A stretch of DNA of 64,000 nucleotides from Aporrectodea caliginosa (taxonomy: Eukaryota; Annelida; Clitellata; Crassiclitellata; Lumbricidae): assembly GCA_020284085.1 (NCBI GenBank), contig JACEVL010000469.1:62001-126000 (forward strand), given 5' to 3'. This document shows, piece by piece, positions 55,861 through 64,000 of this stretch. The position numbers and the translations under genes were made by a program. Every line of letters starts with the position of its first letter. Position 1 is the stretch's first letter. The notes beneath the pieces are model-generated. The model worked only from the letters and a program-made list of their open reading frames with translations, had not been told where the DNA came from and ran no database searches.

Positions 55861-56305
55861 GCAGACATCTTGGAAATTGGAATCCCGTCTGATAAAAGCT
55901 GTGCGGATTTCCAACGGTCATTTCCTCGTGAGTTATGGTGAAGAGGATGACCCCATTCACGGAATAGCAATCACAAATGCCTATGGACAAACTATTAAGT
56001 CTTATGGTAGTTGGAAGGGCGGAGGCATTGGCCAATTCAGAGGTCCAATCGATTTCGTTGTTTTAGGAAATGTTTTAGTGGCGGACAGTGTCAACAGGAG
56101 GATTCTTCTGCTCGATTCAGAGCTGAAGTTTAAAAGGGAACTCGTTTCCAAGAAGCACGGCTTGCAAAATCCCACTGGGATTCTCCTGAAGGAGAGTGAG
56201 ACCCTGTTATACTTTGCCGACAATAAATGGAAGCCAACGAAGAAGAAATGGACAGATGGACGAATTCTGGTCTTTAAGATGAAGTTATTTGCTCCATTGG
56301 CCTGA
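55861..56305 (+). CDS. NHL-repeat C-terminal exon (TRIM-NHL-like)
   Basis: The open frame continues from 55841 to TGA at 56303. It lacks a natural ATG and is preceded by AAGCAG at about 55859-55864, so it reads as an internal or last exon. Residues show NHL-type blades: GIAITNAYGQTIKSYGSWKG, then GQFRGPIDFVVLGNVLVADS, NRRILLLDSELKF and GLQNPTGILLKESETLLYFAD, ending GRILVFKM. NHL repeats form a beta-propeller that binds RNA or protein and commonly end TRIM proteins. It could be the tail of a gene that starts at the RING exon (30.7 kb), or an orphan. Expression is unknown. Confidence 0.68.
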
Positions 56306-57607
56306 TTACGGTTTGCTTTATGTGTGCCGCCGTTTGACATCTTGTGCATTAGACACCGGTAAAAGTAACTAACTGCAAGTACAATCATGAGTCATGAGCT
56401 TCGATCCGGGCAACTTGAAAAATGGAGACACAGACCTTTAAACTTTCGCCTTTTAACTTTCTTATTTCACGACTTCCTATAAAGGCTGCTGAAGAGTCAC
56501 CATAAATTTTACTTGACGAAAGCGCTCCAGCTTCTTCTAATTCAACAGTGTGTATCCATTGAACGATAAAAATAACACATCTCTACTCGTTTTGCTTATA
56601 ACATGGAAGACGGATCTTCCCTTACACAGAGAATTCCACCACAGTGACAATATAACAACAATGCTATACGGCTCCACAGACGCCTGTATGATGAACATTG
56701 AAACTAGTAACGACAATGAAATGGACGTACTTGATTCATTTTTGCTCCACAACATTTCAAAATTAGTAAATAGGGCCTAACCCTAAACATAGCAAACTAG
56801 AAGGACCCTTCAAGGAAACAGAAACTGAGTTATGCTAGTGAAAGTACGTCTAGGTAAACTGGAAGATACTGTCAAACACTTAATAACTGCATTACAGGAG
56901 CAAACAAATCAGGCAACTATAAAGCAGGCCCTATCAAGAACAATCTGAGGAATTTATTCAGGAAACTGAAGAAGACAAACTGAATAACTTGCAAAGATCC
57001 ACGAGGGATAACAGAGATTTTTGCTCTACCAAATTTATGGAACATTTAAAATCAAGAAATCAACATTTACAAAAGAACAGCTGAACAATAGACTCCCAGA
57101 CAGGGACTTTGCTCTTTTCAAAGATCTAAGAGCCAAACTGACCTCATGGATCAAGACAGGGCTTGGATTATCACGTCAATTGGAAGAGTTCTACATGCCA
57201 CCTCCGAACCCAGATACAACCACGCCTCTGCTTACAATCAGAAATCTTGCTACAATTGTCAACAATGAGTATGAACAATACTTAGCTGACATAGACCGCC
57301 TTAGGAAAAACCTACTGGTGAAAGCAACTCAGATTATCCCTCCTCAATACAGGTATCGGTACAGCGTTTGACCAACTGGGAGAGACAGACACGTGTGTGA
57401 TAATTGCTAAGACTTTTAAAGCGTCTGCTCAGGCAAACAGTTATCTCTACAAATAGAAGAATCCTCAAGTTTCAACATACAATGTGGACCAAATAGAAGA
57501 ATCCAGCCAGATGCCTCCGGTTCACCTGATCCATCCTCCAGCTACTTAAGAAACTCATACCACACAGCATCCCACTACAAAACCACTGTTCAGCCAGATA
57601 GTCAGCG
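56306..57607 (+). other. Possible decayed coding sequence, function unknown
   Basis: A 116-codon frame (57021-57371) with charged, helix-prone sequence (FKDLRAKLTSWIKTGLGLSR, NEYEQYLADIDRLRKNLL) follows a stretch with stops that also looks coiled-coil-like (LEDTVKHLITALQEQT). A frame at 56550-56780 has no motif. This may be a pseudogene. I recognise no family. Confidence 0.3.
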
Positions 57608-57611
57608 CCGG

Positions 57612-59382
57612 TGTCATGAAATAAAGTATCCCCCATACATGAGTATCCCCCTTAGCCAGTGCTTAAAGTGTAAAAAAAGAAGTGCCTGGACGCCCCTTAC
57701 CTTTCCCTCCCCTCCTCCCACCAATACCCTTTCCCAACTTCCCCTCCTTACTCCCATCCCCTCCCCCGTCCCTCTCCTCAACCCCTTTCCCTCCAATCCG
57801 AGGTGCAACTATAAAATGTTTCCGGAGGTGCTCATATTGCAATCGCCGATGGCACGAAGCCGTGAGTGCTGAGTTCCCATGCGTATAGGCCTAACGACTA
57901 GGGTGTCTGAGGGAGCGTCGTGAGCTCCCTCCGCGGGGTAGCCAACGCATTTTGTAGCAATTGTTATCAAATGGAAGTCGTGCTAGGCTCGTGTTTTCCA
58001 GCAGTTTCTGAACGATAAAGTTATGAAAACTTCATGGTTTATCCAGACTAATACCACAACAATTTCAAAGTTTTATTTTAAAAGAAATAGGTTTCGTCTT
58101 TACCTTTCGCCTTCGGCTCTTTCGGAAGTGTCTAGTTAATTTTTGCAGTCAAAATCCATTTCAAAAATAATTTTTTTCTGTTTTGGTAAATTGGCTATGC
58201 ATTTTGTCCAGTTGTATAGCCGATCGATGCCGCTACCTTGTTAGCAGATATTCTCAGTAGGCTTTGCAATCCTGTGGCACACATAGTTTTCCTCAGGTGA
58301 CTTATTGTGAGACAAAGCCTAGAAAATGCTATCCGGAACAAAATATGACTGGTAGGGCAAGGGCATCGTAATGCGGAGCTGGCTGAGTTTTGTATAACGA
58401 AACAAATCATTTAATGATTATTGATAATTTTCAACTCTTATTAAGCCATTACTTCCTTCTGACCTGTTTTTCTTGCCTTTGTTTTTCTTTGTATACCTAC
58501 AGTGTTTTGTCTGTTGTTAACTCAATAACGAATATAAAAATTATGATCATGAAGTCGTATGTTGCCTCTCAACAGTTTCTGGGTCTTGCTGGTGAATTAC
58601 GTAAAACTGGGACAGTGGGTGTTTTGTAGGTCTAGGTGAATCGTATCGTATTGTATCAATGCGATGTATTGGTGTCATTTAACTTGACAAGTTCATTCAG
58701 TTACGAAACAGTCAAGACAAGACTCACAGTGGATGTGACAGCCTACGAAAACTCAGACGATAAAACCAGAAGCGCGTATAATTATGACGTGCGATTTGAT
58801 GAAAACTTAACTAGAATGTACAAGTCAGGAATGAGGTGGAGAAACAAGTGACACTTACACGGTAGAACACATGCAGAAATAAAAATGACAACATGAAATT
58901 TCATTGGAATCTTAAAAAATTAAATGCTGTTGAAAGTGACGTAGAGGAATTACACTGTTGCATGGACGCTGCATGGACGGCGTCCAGGCGGTGCTGCCTA
59001 ATAAGTGGCAGGACGGCGTCCAGCCTTGAAAATAAGTGCCTGGACGCCGTCCATGACCGTCCATGCACACTTTAAGCCCTGCCCTTAGCGAAATGGAGCA
59101 TTTGCTTTAATTTACATTATTGGCGGTTTCTAAGTGTATTCGGTCGTACTGTTTGGATTTATTGTACACATAAAGTTTTTGAATTGCGTATCTTTAGTGT
59201 GTACGTCTACGGTCTACCTGAAATCAATTTACTTCGTTTTTGGTGATTTTGACTGGAAATTCGTCGAGGCTATCGTGATGCGTATGACGAGGGGGGGATA
59301 GAATGGTTCATCCCACCGGATACTCTAAACCGGTTAATTCCATCCGGGGATATGCTTTAGGGGGATACTCTATTTCATGATA
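57612..59382. mobile_element. CCGG-flanked DNA element, member 3 (split by hAT)
   Basis: The left end TGTCATGAAATAAAGTATCC follows CCGG (57608-57611). The right end in complement, TATCATGAAATAGAGTATCC, is followed by TCGG (59383-59386, a likely CpG-decayed CCGG). GTATCCCC words repeat at both ends. Without the hAT insertion the element would be only about 345 bp. Confidence 0.82.
57657..59081. mobile_element. hAT-type element with a perfect CCCTTAGC duplication
   Basis: CCCTTAGC flanks both ends exactly (57649-57656, 59082-59089). The ends are CAGTGCTTAAAGTG and CACTTTAAGCCCTG. GGACGGCGTCCA palindromic words cluster at the right end (58960-59065), and one GCCTGGACGCC word lies at the left. 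The interior has a C-rich CCTCCCC tract (57705-57800) and frames without motifs. No transposase is recognised. Confidence 0.9.
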
Positions 59383-59480
59383 TCGGCATAACTACATTAT
59401 AATTATTTCGCGCGTCAGATTCACATTTCGATGTGATCTAGTGCGCGTAAGAAATTTAATGAATAATAATAATGATAATA

Positions 59481-59897
59481 TCAATGAAAACCCGTGACAG
59501 CTAGATATGCAATAATCCAACCCAAAATTGGAGGCGATCGAGTTAAAGGCACTCCTACTACCTCTAAGTTCTTATAAACAGACAGACCAACTTCCACGAT
59601 GTTCAACAAGTTAGAGTCACCAGACCTAGATTCCATAACAAAAACACTGCGAATAGCTAGATCTTCGCATCGGGTTAATTCAGCCTCTCCTAAATACATT
59701 CTCTGAGGCCGGGACCTTCTCACAAACAACTTATCACCGACGTCCAACCCGCATCTCATAACACGACTGCTCAACCTTTCCTGAGGGATCCTACCTACTC
59801 GACTACTCGCATTATTAGTAGGGTGACCGGCGAGATGAGTCCTATGTGACTTCACCGGTAGCCCACCACTCGGTTTGTAAAATTTGTGTATTGTCAT
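59481..59897 (-). CDS. Unknown ORF of a dispersed repeat
   Basis: 138 codons, starting MTIHKFYKPSGGLPVKSH with a real ATG. The start region and its 5' leader are conserved at 37945-38062, where the frame is cut short. The middle reads GLDVGDKLFVRRSRPQRMYL. I recognise no domain. Most likely this is part of an unclassified mobile element. A (TTAC)n tract lies directly upstream (59925-59962). Confidence 0.35.
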   Translation of the reverse strand: MTIHKFYKPSGGLPVKSHRTHLAGHPTNNASSRVGRIPQERLSSRVMRCGLDVGDKLFVRRSRPQRMYLGEAELTRCEDLAIRSVFVMESRSGDSNLLNIVEVGLSVYKNLEVVGVPLTRSPPILGWIIAYLAVTGFH

Positions 59898-59929
59898 TTT
59901 GCTTTATTTGGTGGTGAATAAACTACTTA

Positions 59930-59962
<33 letters not shown>

Positions 59963-61994
59963 GACTGCTAGCAAGAATCAGACATGCCTGCAGACTGAGC
60001 CTCAAGATAGAATCAACACAGGTATACCAAGAGGACATTACGAAATTCGGTCCTGACCCGGACACCTCAGACCGACGAGCCAGACAACCGCTGAACATTG
60101 AACAGACACTCAAAGAATACAAATTTGCTGCTGAGAAGAACGAAAAAGTAAATTTCAGATCGATTAGAATTGTTCATAACCTTAAACGAAAATTGAGAAC
60201 TAGAAAAACAAAAAATATTCCTAACTAAACATTTATTTATGGTAGAAAATTCGTGCGGTACCAACTTATCTAACTATAAACTAGACCACTATGAATTAGC
60301 GATTTTGAATAAAGGCTTAAACTTCATTTATACAGATAATTATACAGACCAGAGCCTATGTACTAGTGGTCTACTACACATGGCAGTATTTCTATTTAAA
60401 CATGCACTGTGATTTAAAGTTAATGTACCTTAGAAGTAGGCTAGAATGTGGCGCCCTTCGGAAAAAGATCTTGGCTCCCCACTCAAGAAATCCTGTATCC
60501 GCCACAACCGACACAAGTGGGTGCCTTCTGGTCATCAATTCAGTGATAGTGTTCCTTGTGGGTTAATGTTCATCAAACTACAAGACCATATTGTTATTTC
60601 GTCACCTTCTATTACATGTTGCTTTACTAAAAGCAAATTTGGTCTACTTGAGCTCTGTCAAGTTTGTATTAATTTTATAAAGCTGCCATTATCGACATGT
60701 CAGAATTTACAGAGGGCATTACGGAGAACCAACCTAGTCTCGAAGGCTTCCCTCTAGTTACCTGTCTATCGCAGGCGATGAAGTCCCACAGATTACATAA
60801 TGTTCTGTGGAGCAGATGACAAAGGAGAAGGTTGTGAGGTGGAACATGCACCGAACTTTGATCTGCTTTTCAAACAGGAAACTCCCAGCTCTAGTTTCGC
60901 CAATGAGATAGAAACCTGACGGTGATAAGGTAGTGCTGTAGCCGGAGTCTTTTCTCTCCAATGACTCCCTTCCTTGTGGCGCAGTGCAAGAAGGTGGGAA
61001 AGGTTTTTTCTTCATGGCGATGAAACTTGACCTACTGCTTGGGTCAGCAGATATTATCAACCGAGTTTCAAATCCCCGAACAGGTAAGGCAGAATCTATG
61101 TTTTCCACTTCTTAGTCCCCAAACTGGAATGGCGAAAATTTTCGGGACTGGATTGGCACTTCATAGATAACGGTCGATAGTCTGGTCAGTGGTCACGCGA
61201 CAATACCTTAGAAGTGAGTTTCAGCATTCAGGATCGCATATCACGATTAGCAAATTTCATGCGAAAACAGAATTTGGTCATTGATACGATGAAACACTTG
61301 AACAGTTTTGTAATAATACGAAGCTTTTGCAGAAGAAATCTGCGAAAGATGTGTTCAAACGAAAGATTAGGTTTTTAACGGCAAATTCAGTCATTGCTTC
61401 TGTATAAGGAAGATTAATTACAGTCGATACAACATCTGACTTTCAAATATCTTGTAAGAAAATGTCTTCCCAGGAAATAATAATATTTAATGGAGTACTG
61501 ACATTGAAGAAAACTCGAAGTTCACATCTATGATAGACTGATAGTAGGCCTACACATTTTGTCAGTTAACTCAGTTATCTCCATATCGCTATTCAGAGGA
61601 GATAAATAACAGAGGAGTGTGTGAAATCCAAACAAACGAGTCGACTGCACATCTCCATCATAAAACGAGTCAACAAAACATTCAACACCGATAATTTCTT
61701 CAGTTCGCTCAGTAGATCAGGATTATGAAGAATTCGTTCACATAAATGCAACACTTACGGTATCGAATTTACGACACTTATAAAGGTACCAAGCACGGAT
61801 ACAGTGGGATAGTCATTGAGAATTCCATTGTAGAATGATGTCATATTTTCTAAAGCATTCTATTAGGTAATTGATTACTGTTTCTTTCACTATCAAAGGA
61901 TTCTCACGGGCAGACTCTGTTTCAGTCCATGAACCTGTTCTGCAATAAACGGTCTGTTTCATAACAATGAAATGCGCATCTGACTTCATCGAAA
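59963..61994. other. Unassigned sequence left of the zinc-finger gene
   Basis: Frames at 59884-60228 (Lys/Arg-rich end), 60446-60757 and 60758-61108 (minus) show no recognised domain. 60446-60757 includes FSDSVPCGLM, similar to a short frame at 6525-6749. No repeat boundaries were found. Confidence 0.35.
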
Positions 61995-62004
61995 CAATAC
62001 ATTT

Positions 62005-62197
62005 CCCACGTCCGTTGATTGGCCGCGTCCTTCAACTGGCAACGGAACTCCCACGTCCGTTGATTGGCCGCGTCCTTCAACTGGCAACGGAACTCCCACG
62101 ACCGTTGATTGGCCGCGTCCTTCAACTGGCAACGGAACTCCCACGTCCGTTGATTGGCCGCGTCCTTCAACTGGCATCGGAACTCCCACGTCCGTTT
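62005..62197. repeat. 45-bp minisatellite downstream of the zinc-finger gene
   Basis: Just over four units of GATTGGCCGCGTCCTTCAAC / TGGCAACGGAACTCCCACGT are almost identical. The 15-residue translated repeats on both strands (LIGRVLQLATELPRP) are artefacts. The same unit is found in both giant-palindrome arms. Confidence 0.95.
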
Positions 62198-62250
62198 GTA
62201 TGTCGAAAACTCTGGAGGAACTTAGCAGGGCACAGACATAAATTTCCAGT

Positions 62251-62256
62251 TTTATT
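62251..62256 (-). terminator. Possible poly(A) signal AATAAA
   Basis: AATAAA on the minus strand, 9 bp past the zinc-finger stop codon. That would be an unusually short 3' UTR. A more distal signal cannot be excluded. Confidence 0.5.
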
Positions 62257-62264
62257 AATAACCT

Positions 62265-63920
62265 TTAACTCTGGACAGAAAATAGTTCAGCAAAGGTCAA
62301 CAATAAGTCATCGGCTGGTGTACAACCATGGTAAGAACAATGGTCTAGAAATTCCTTCTCTATTTCAAACAATTCGTCACATATCCCACATCCATAAGGC
62401 TCTGTCAGGAAAGCTTTTACATCTCCAATTGATTTCGAACTGTTCATAATACTTAGACATTCTCCAGCTAAAATTGGCTTTGGAAGACCTGAAATTCCAC
62501 TAGCAACATTAACAATTGCCTGTGGAAAAGATTGATTTCCTTCAATAGCATTTGAAGAACTTAATGACATGCTTTGATTAGAATCATTAACTATGACGTT
62601 TGTAATCAATTTAGGATTTTCTGGATGAACTTCTGGATGAAAACTAAACCGCTTAGTTGGAGTGTTTCTCTCGGTAAGACGTTTCTTGCAGATGTATAGC
62701 TCATCATCTCTTTTGGGTTTCCTGTTTCTCTTGAGATTTCTAGGTTCCGTTAATACTATGGATGGTTTAGTCCTCACATGAGCTTTCAAGTGACTGATAA
62801 GATGACCAGACTGTGAAAAACCTTTCTGACAAAGCTGACATTTGTGTGGCTTTTCTCCAGTATGTGTTCTCACGTGGTCCTTCAGATAACTAATTCGTGC
62901 AAATGATTTCTCACAAAACTTGCATGTGTATGGTTTTTCTCCAGTATGGGTTCTCATATGCTCCTTCACCTGACTAATTCGCGAAAATGAATTCTGACAT
63001 AAATGACATTTATGTGGCTTTTCTCTGATATGAGTTTCCGTGTGGTTCTTCAGAGTACCACTTTCTGCAAATGATTTCTGACATAACTGACAATTGTATG
63101 GCTTTTCTCCAGTATGGATTCTCAAGTGTGTCTTCAAATATCCAAGTTCTGCAAATGATTTCTGACATAAGTGACATTTGTGCGGTTTTTCTCCAGTATG
63201 GATTCTCATGTGTCTCTTCCGATTTTTAACCCATGTAAATGATTTCTGACATAACAAACATTTGTATGGCTTGTCTCCGGTGTGGGTTATCATGTGGCAT
63301 TTCAGATTTTTAGAATTTTTAAAAGATTTTTGACATAACTGACACATATGTGTTTTTTCTCTAGTATGGGTTTTGAAGTGGTTTTTAAAATCACTCACTC
63401 GTAGAAATGATTTCTGACATAGTTGGCATTCGTGGGGCTTTTCTCCAGTATGGGTTCTCATGTGGTCCTTCAGATTTATAGGAAACGTAAATGATCTCTC
63501 ACATAATTGACAAATGTATGGTTTTTCTCCAGTATGGCTACTCATGTGGCGCTTCAGAGTACCAATTTCTGCAAATGATGTCTGACATAACTGACATTTG
63601 TGAAGCTTTTCTCCAGTATGCATTCTCATATGAATCTTCAGATCACTAAATCGTACAACTGATTCGTGTGACTTCTCCACTGTGTGGGTTCTGATGTGTT
63701 CCTTGAGGCCAACTTGTGCAAATGATTTCTGACATTTATCGACATCTGTATGTTTTTTCTCCAGTATTAATACTTTAAATATATGATGCATCAAATAACC
63801 AACTTGTCCAACTGAGTCCTGATATAACAAGTATTTTTCTGACTTGTCTGCAGCTTCAGTTTGGAAATATATTTTGTGGCAATGACATTTATTGTATAAG
63901 TGCTTTCTGACATGGTACAT
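62265..63920 (-). CDS. Multi-C2H2 zinc-finger protein (5' end may lie outside the window)
   Basis: The 551-codon frame starts at ATG 63920, but the frame stays open upstream to the window edge (64000), so the true start may be further right. Two degenerate fingers (about residues 62-101) lack cysteines. Ten intact C-x2-C-x12-H-x3-H fingers follow (about 109-385), most joined by HTGEKP linkers; deviations are TREKTH, TGDKPY and IREKPH. A basic, Ser/Asn-rich linker (386-510) leads to a separate eleventh finger, CGICDELFEIEKEFLDHC, then a short acidic end. Such proteins bind DNA in the nucleus, usually as transcription regulators. The target is unknown. Its last finger and 3' flank are copied into both arms of the giant palindrome. 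Confidence 0.92.
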   Translation of the reverse strand: MYHVRKHLYNKCHCHKIYFQTEAADKSEKYLLYQDSVGQVGYLMHHIFKVLILEKKHTDVDKCQKSFAQVGLKEHIRTHTVEKSHESVVRFSDLKIHMRMHTGEKLHKCQLCQTSFAEIGTLKRHMSSHTGEKPYICQLCERSFTFPINLKDHMRTHTGEKPHECQLCQKSFLRVSDFKNHFKTHTREKTHMCQLCQKSFKNSKNLKCHMITHTGDKPYKCLLCQKSFTWVKNRKRHMRIHTGEKPHKCHLCQKSFAELGYLKTHLRIHTGEKPYNCQLCQKSFAESGTLKNHTETHIREKPHKCHLCQNSFSRISQVKEHMRTHTGEKPYTCKFCEKSFARISYLKDHVRTHTGEKPHKCQLCQKGFSQSGHLISHLKAHVRTKPSIVLTEPRNLKRNRKPKRDDELYICKKRLTERNTPTKRFSFHPEVHPENPKLITNVIVNDSNQSMSLSSSNAIEGNQSFPQAIVNVASGISGLPKPILAGECLSIMNSSKSIGDVKAFLTEPYGCGICDELFEIEKEFLDHCSYHGCTPADDLLLTFAELFSVQS

Positions 63921-64000
63921 GTAGGTCCTTGTAGGAGCAGTTTCCAGTTGCGAGCTTGAAGATACGGCAATTGTTCTACATTCTATCAGTATGAATTCTG

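Noticed and set aside
56550..57371. Named coiled-coil gene
   Set aside because: Helix-prone text with stops, but no family signature that I can support.
61967..62449. 160-codon plus frame with 15-residue repeats
   Set aside because: It is a translation of the 45-bp minisatellite and antisense to the zinc-finger gene 3' end.

Overview
The window looks like transposon-rich DNA from an animal genome, most likely a marine invertebrate. I cannot name the species from sequence alone. The evidence is metazoan-type C2H2 zinc fingers with HTGEKP linkers, TRIM-like RING and NHL pieces, L2-clade LINEs with a GGGGCGCTATATAAAT...(GAAT)n tail, a tRNA-derived SINE, and piggyBac, hAT and TA-targeting DNA transposons. 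Host coding sequence is sparse: one long zinc-finger ORF at the right edge (62265-63920, minus, open to the window edge), one RING ORF (30657-31028), one NHL-type exon (about 55861-56305), and two tandem, equal-length putative signal-peptide exons (33899-33965 and 36274-36340). Nearly all other long open frames are retroelement remnants, microsatellite translations or antisense shadows.

Layout. (a) 1-27009 is a very large imperfect palindrome. Its left arm (1-5072) is the reverse complement of its right arm (20041-27009), around a 15-kb spacer. Each arm holds an L2 LINE fragment, the C-terminal part of a decayed piggyBac transposase, and the last zinc finger of a gene related to the one at the right edge. 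The arms differ by cleanly bounded events: a TA-flanked transposon only in the left, a TTAA-flanked piggyBac element only in the right, and a 1,014-bp deletion in the left. (b) The spacer holds two transposon-like elements, an AT microsatellite carrying a SINE, a 198-bp satellite array (9245-12975), a second nested palindrome (13448-17541) and an hAT remnant. (c) 27050-29543 is the first of three elements that share TGTC... ends and a CCGG target duplication. (d) 30.6-33.5 kb is the RING gene followed by an old LINE split by a younger LINE whose 5' end carries a piece of the RING exon. (e) 33.5-45.5 kb is a tandem duplication. Copy A is interrupted by a foldback element. Copy B is interrupted by an 8.1-kb CCGG-flanked element that itself holds a LINE, a SINE, an RT-associated module and a further DNA element. 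(f) 45.7-55.2 kb is LINE and DNA-transposon nesting up to three levels deep. (g) 55.8-62 kb has the NHL exon, a CCGG element split by an hAT element with a perfect 8-bp duplication, and unassigned sequence. (h) 62-64 kb is the zinc-finger gene, next to a 45-bp minisatellite also found in the palindrome arms.

No operon-like or pathway logic is visible. The coherent biology is genome dynamics. The most interesting signals are the nested palindromes with paired empty and filled sites, the chimeric LINE/RING junction, the CCGG-targeting family, and a recurring architecture in which otherwise different elements carry arrays of short iterated words at their ends.
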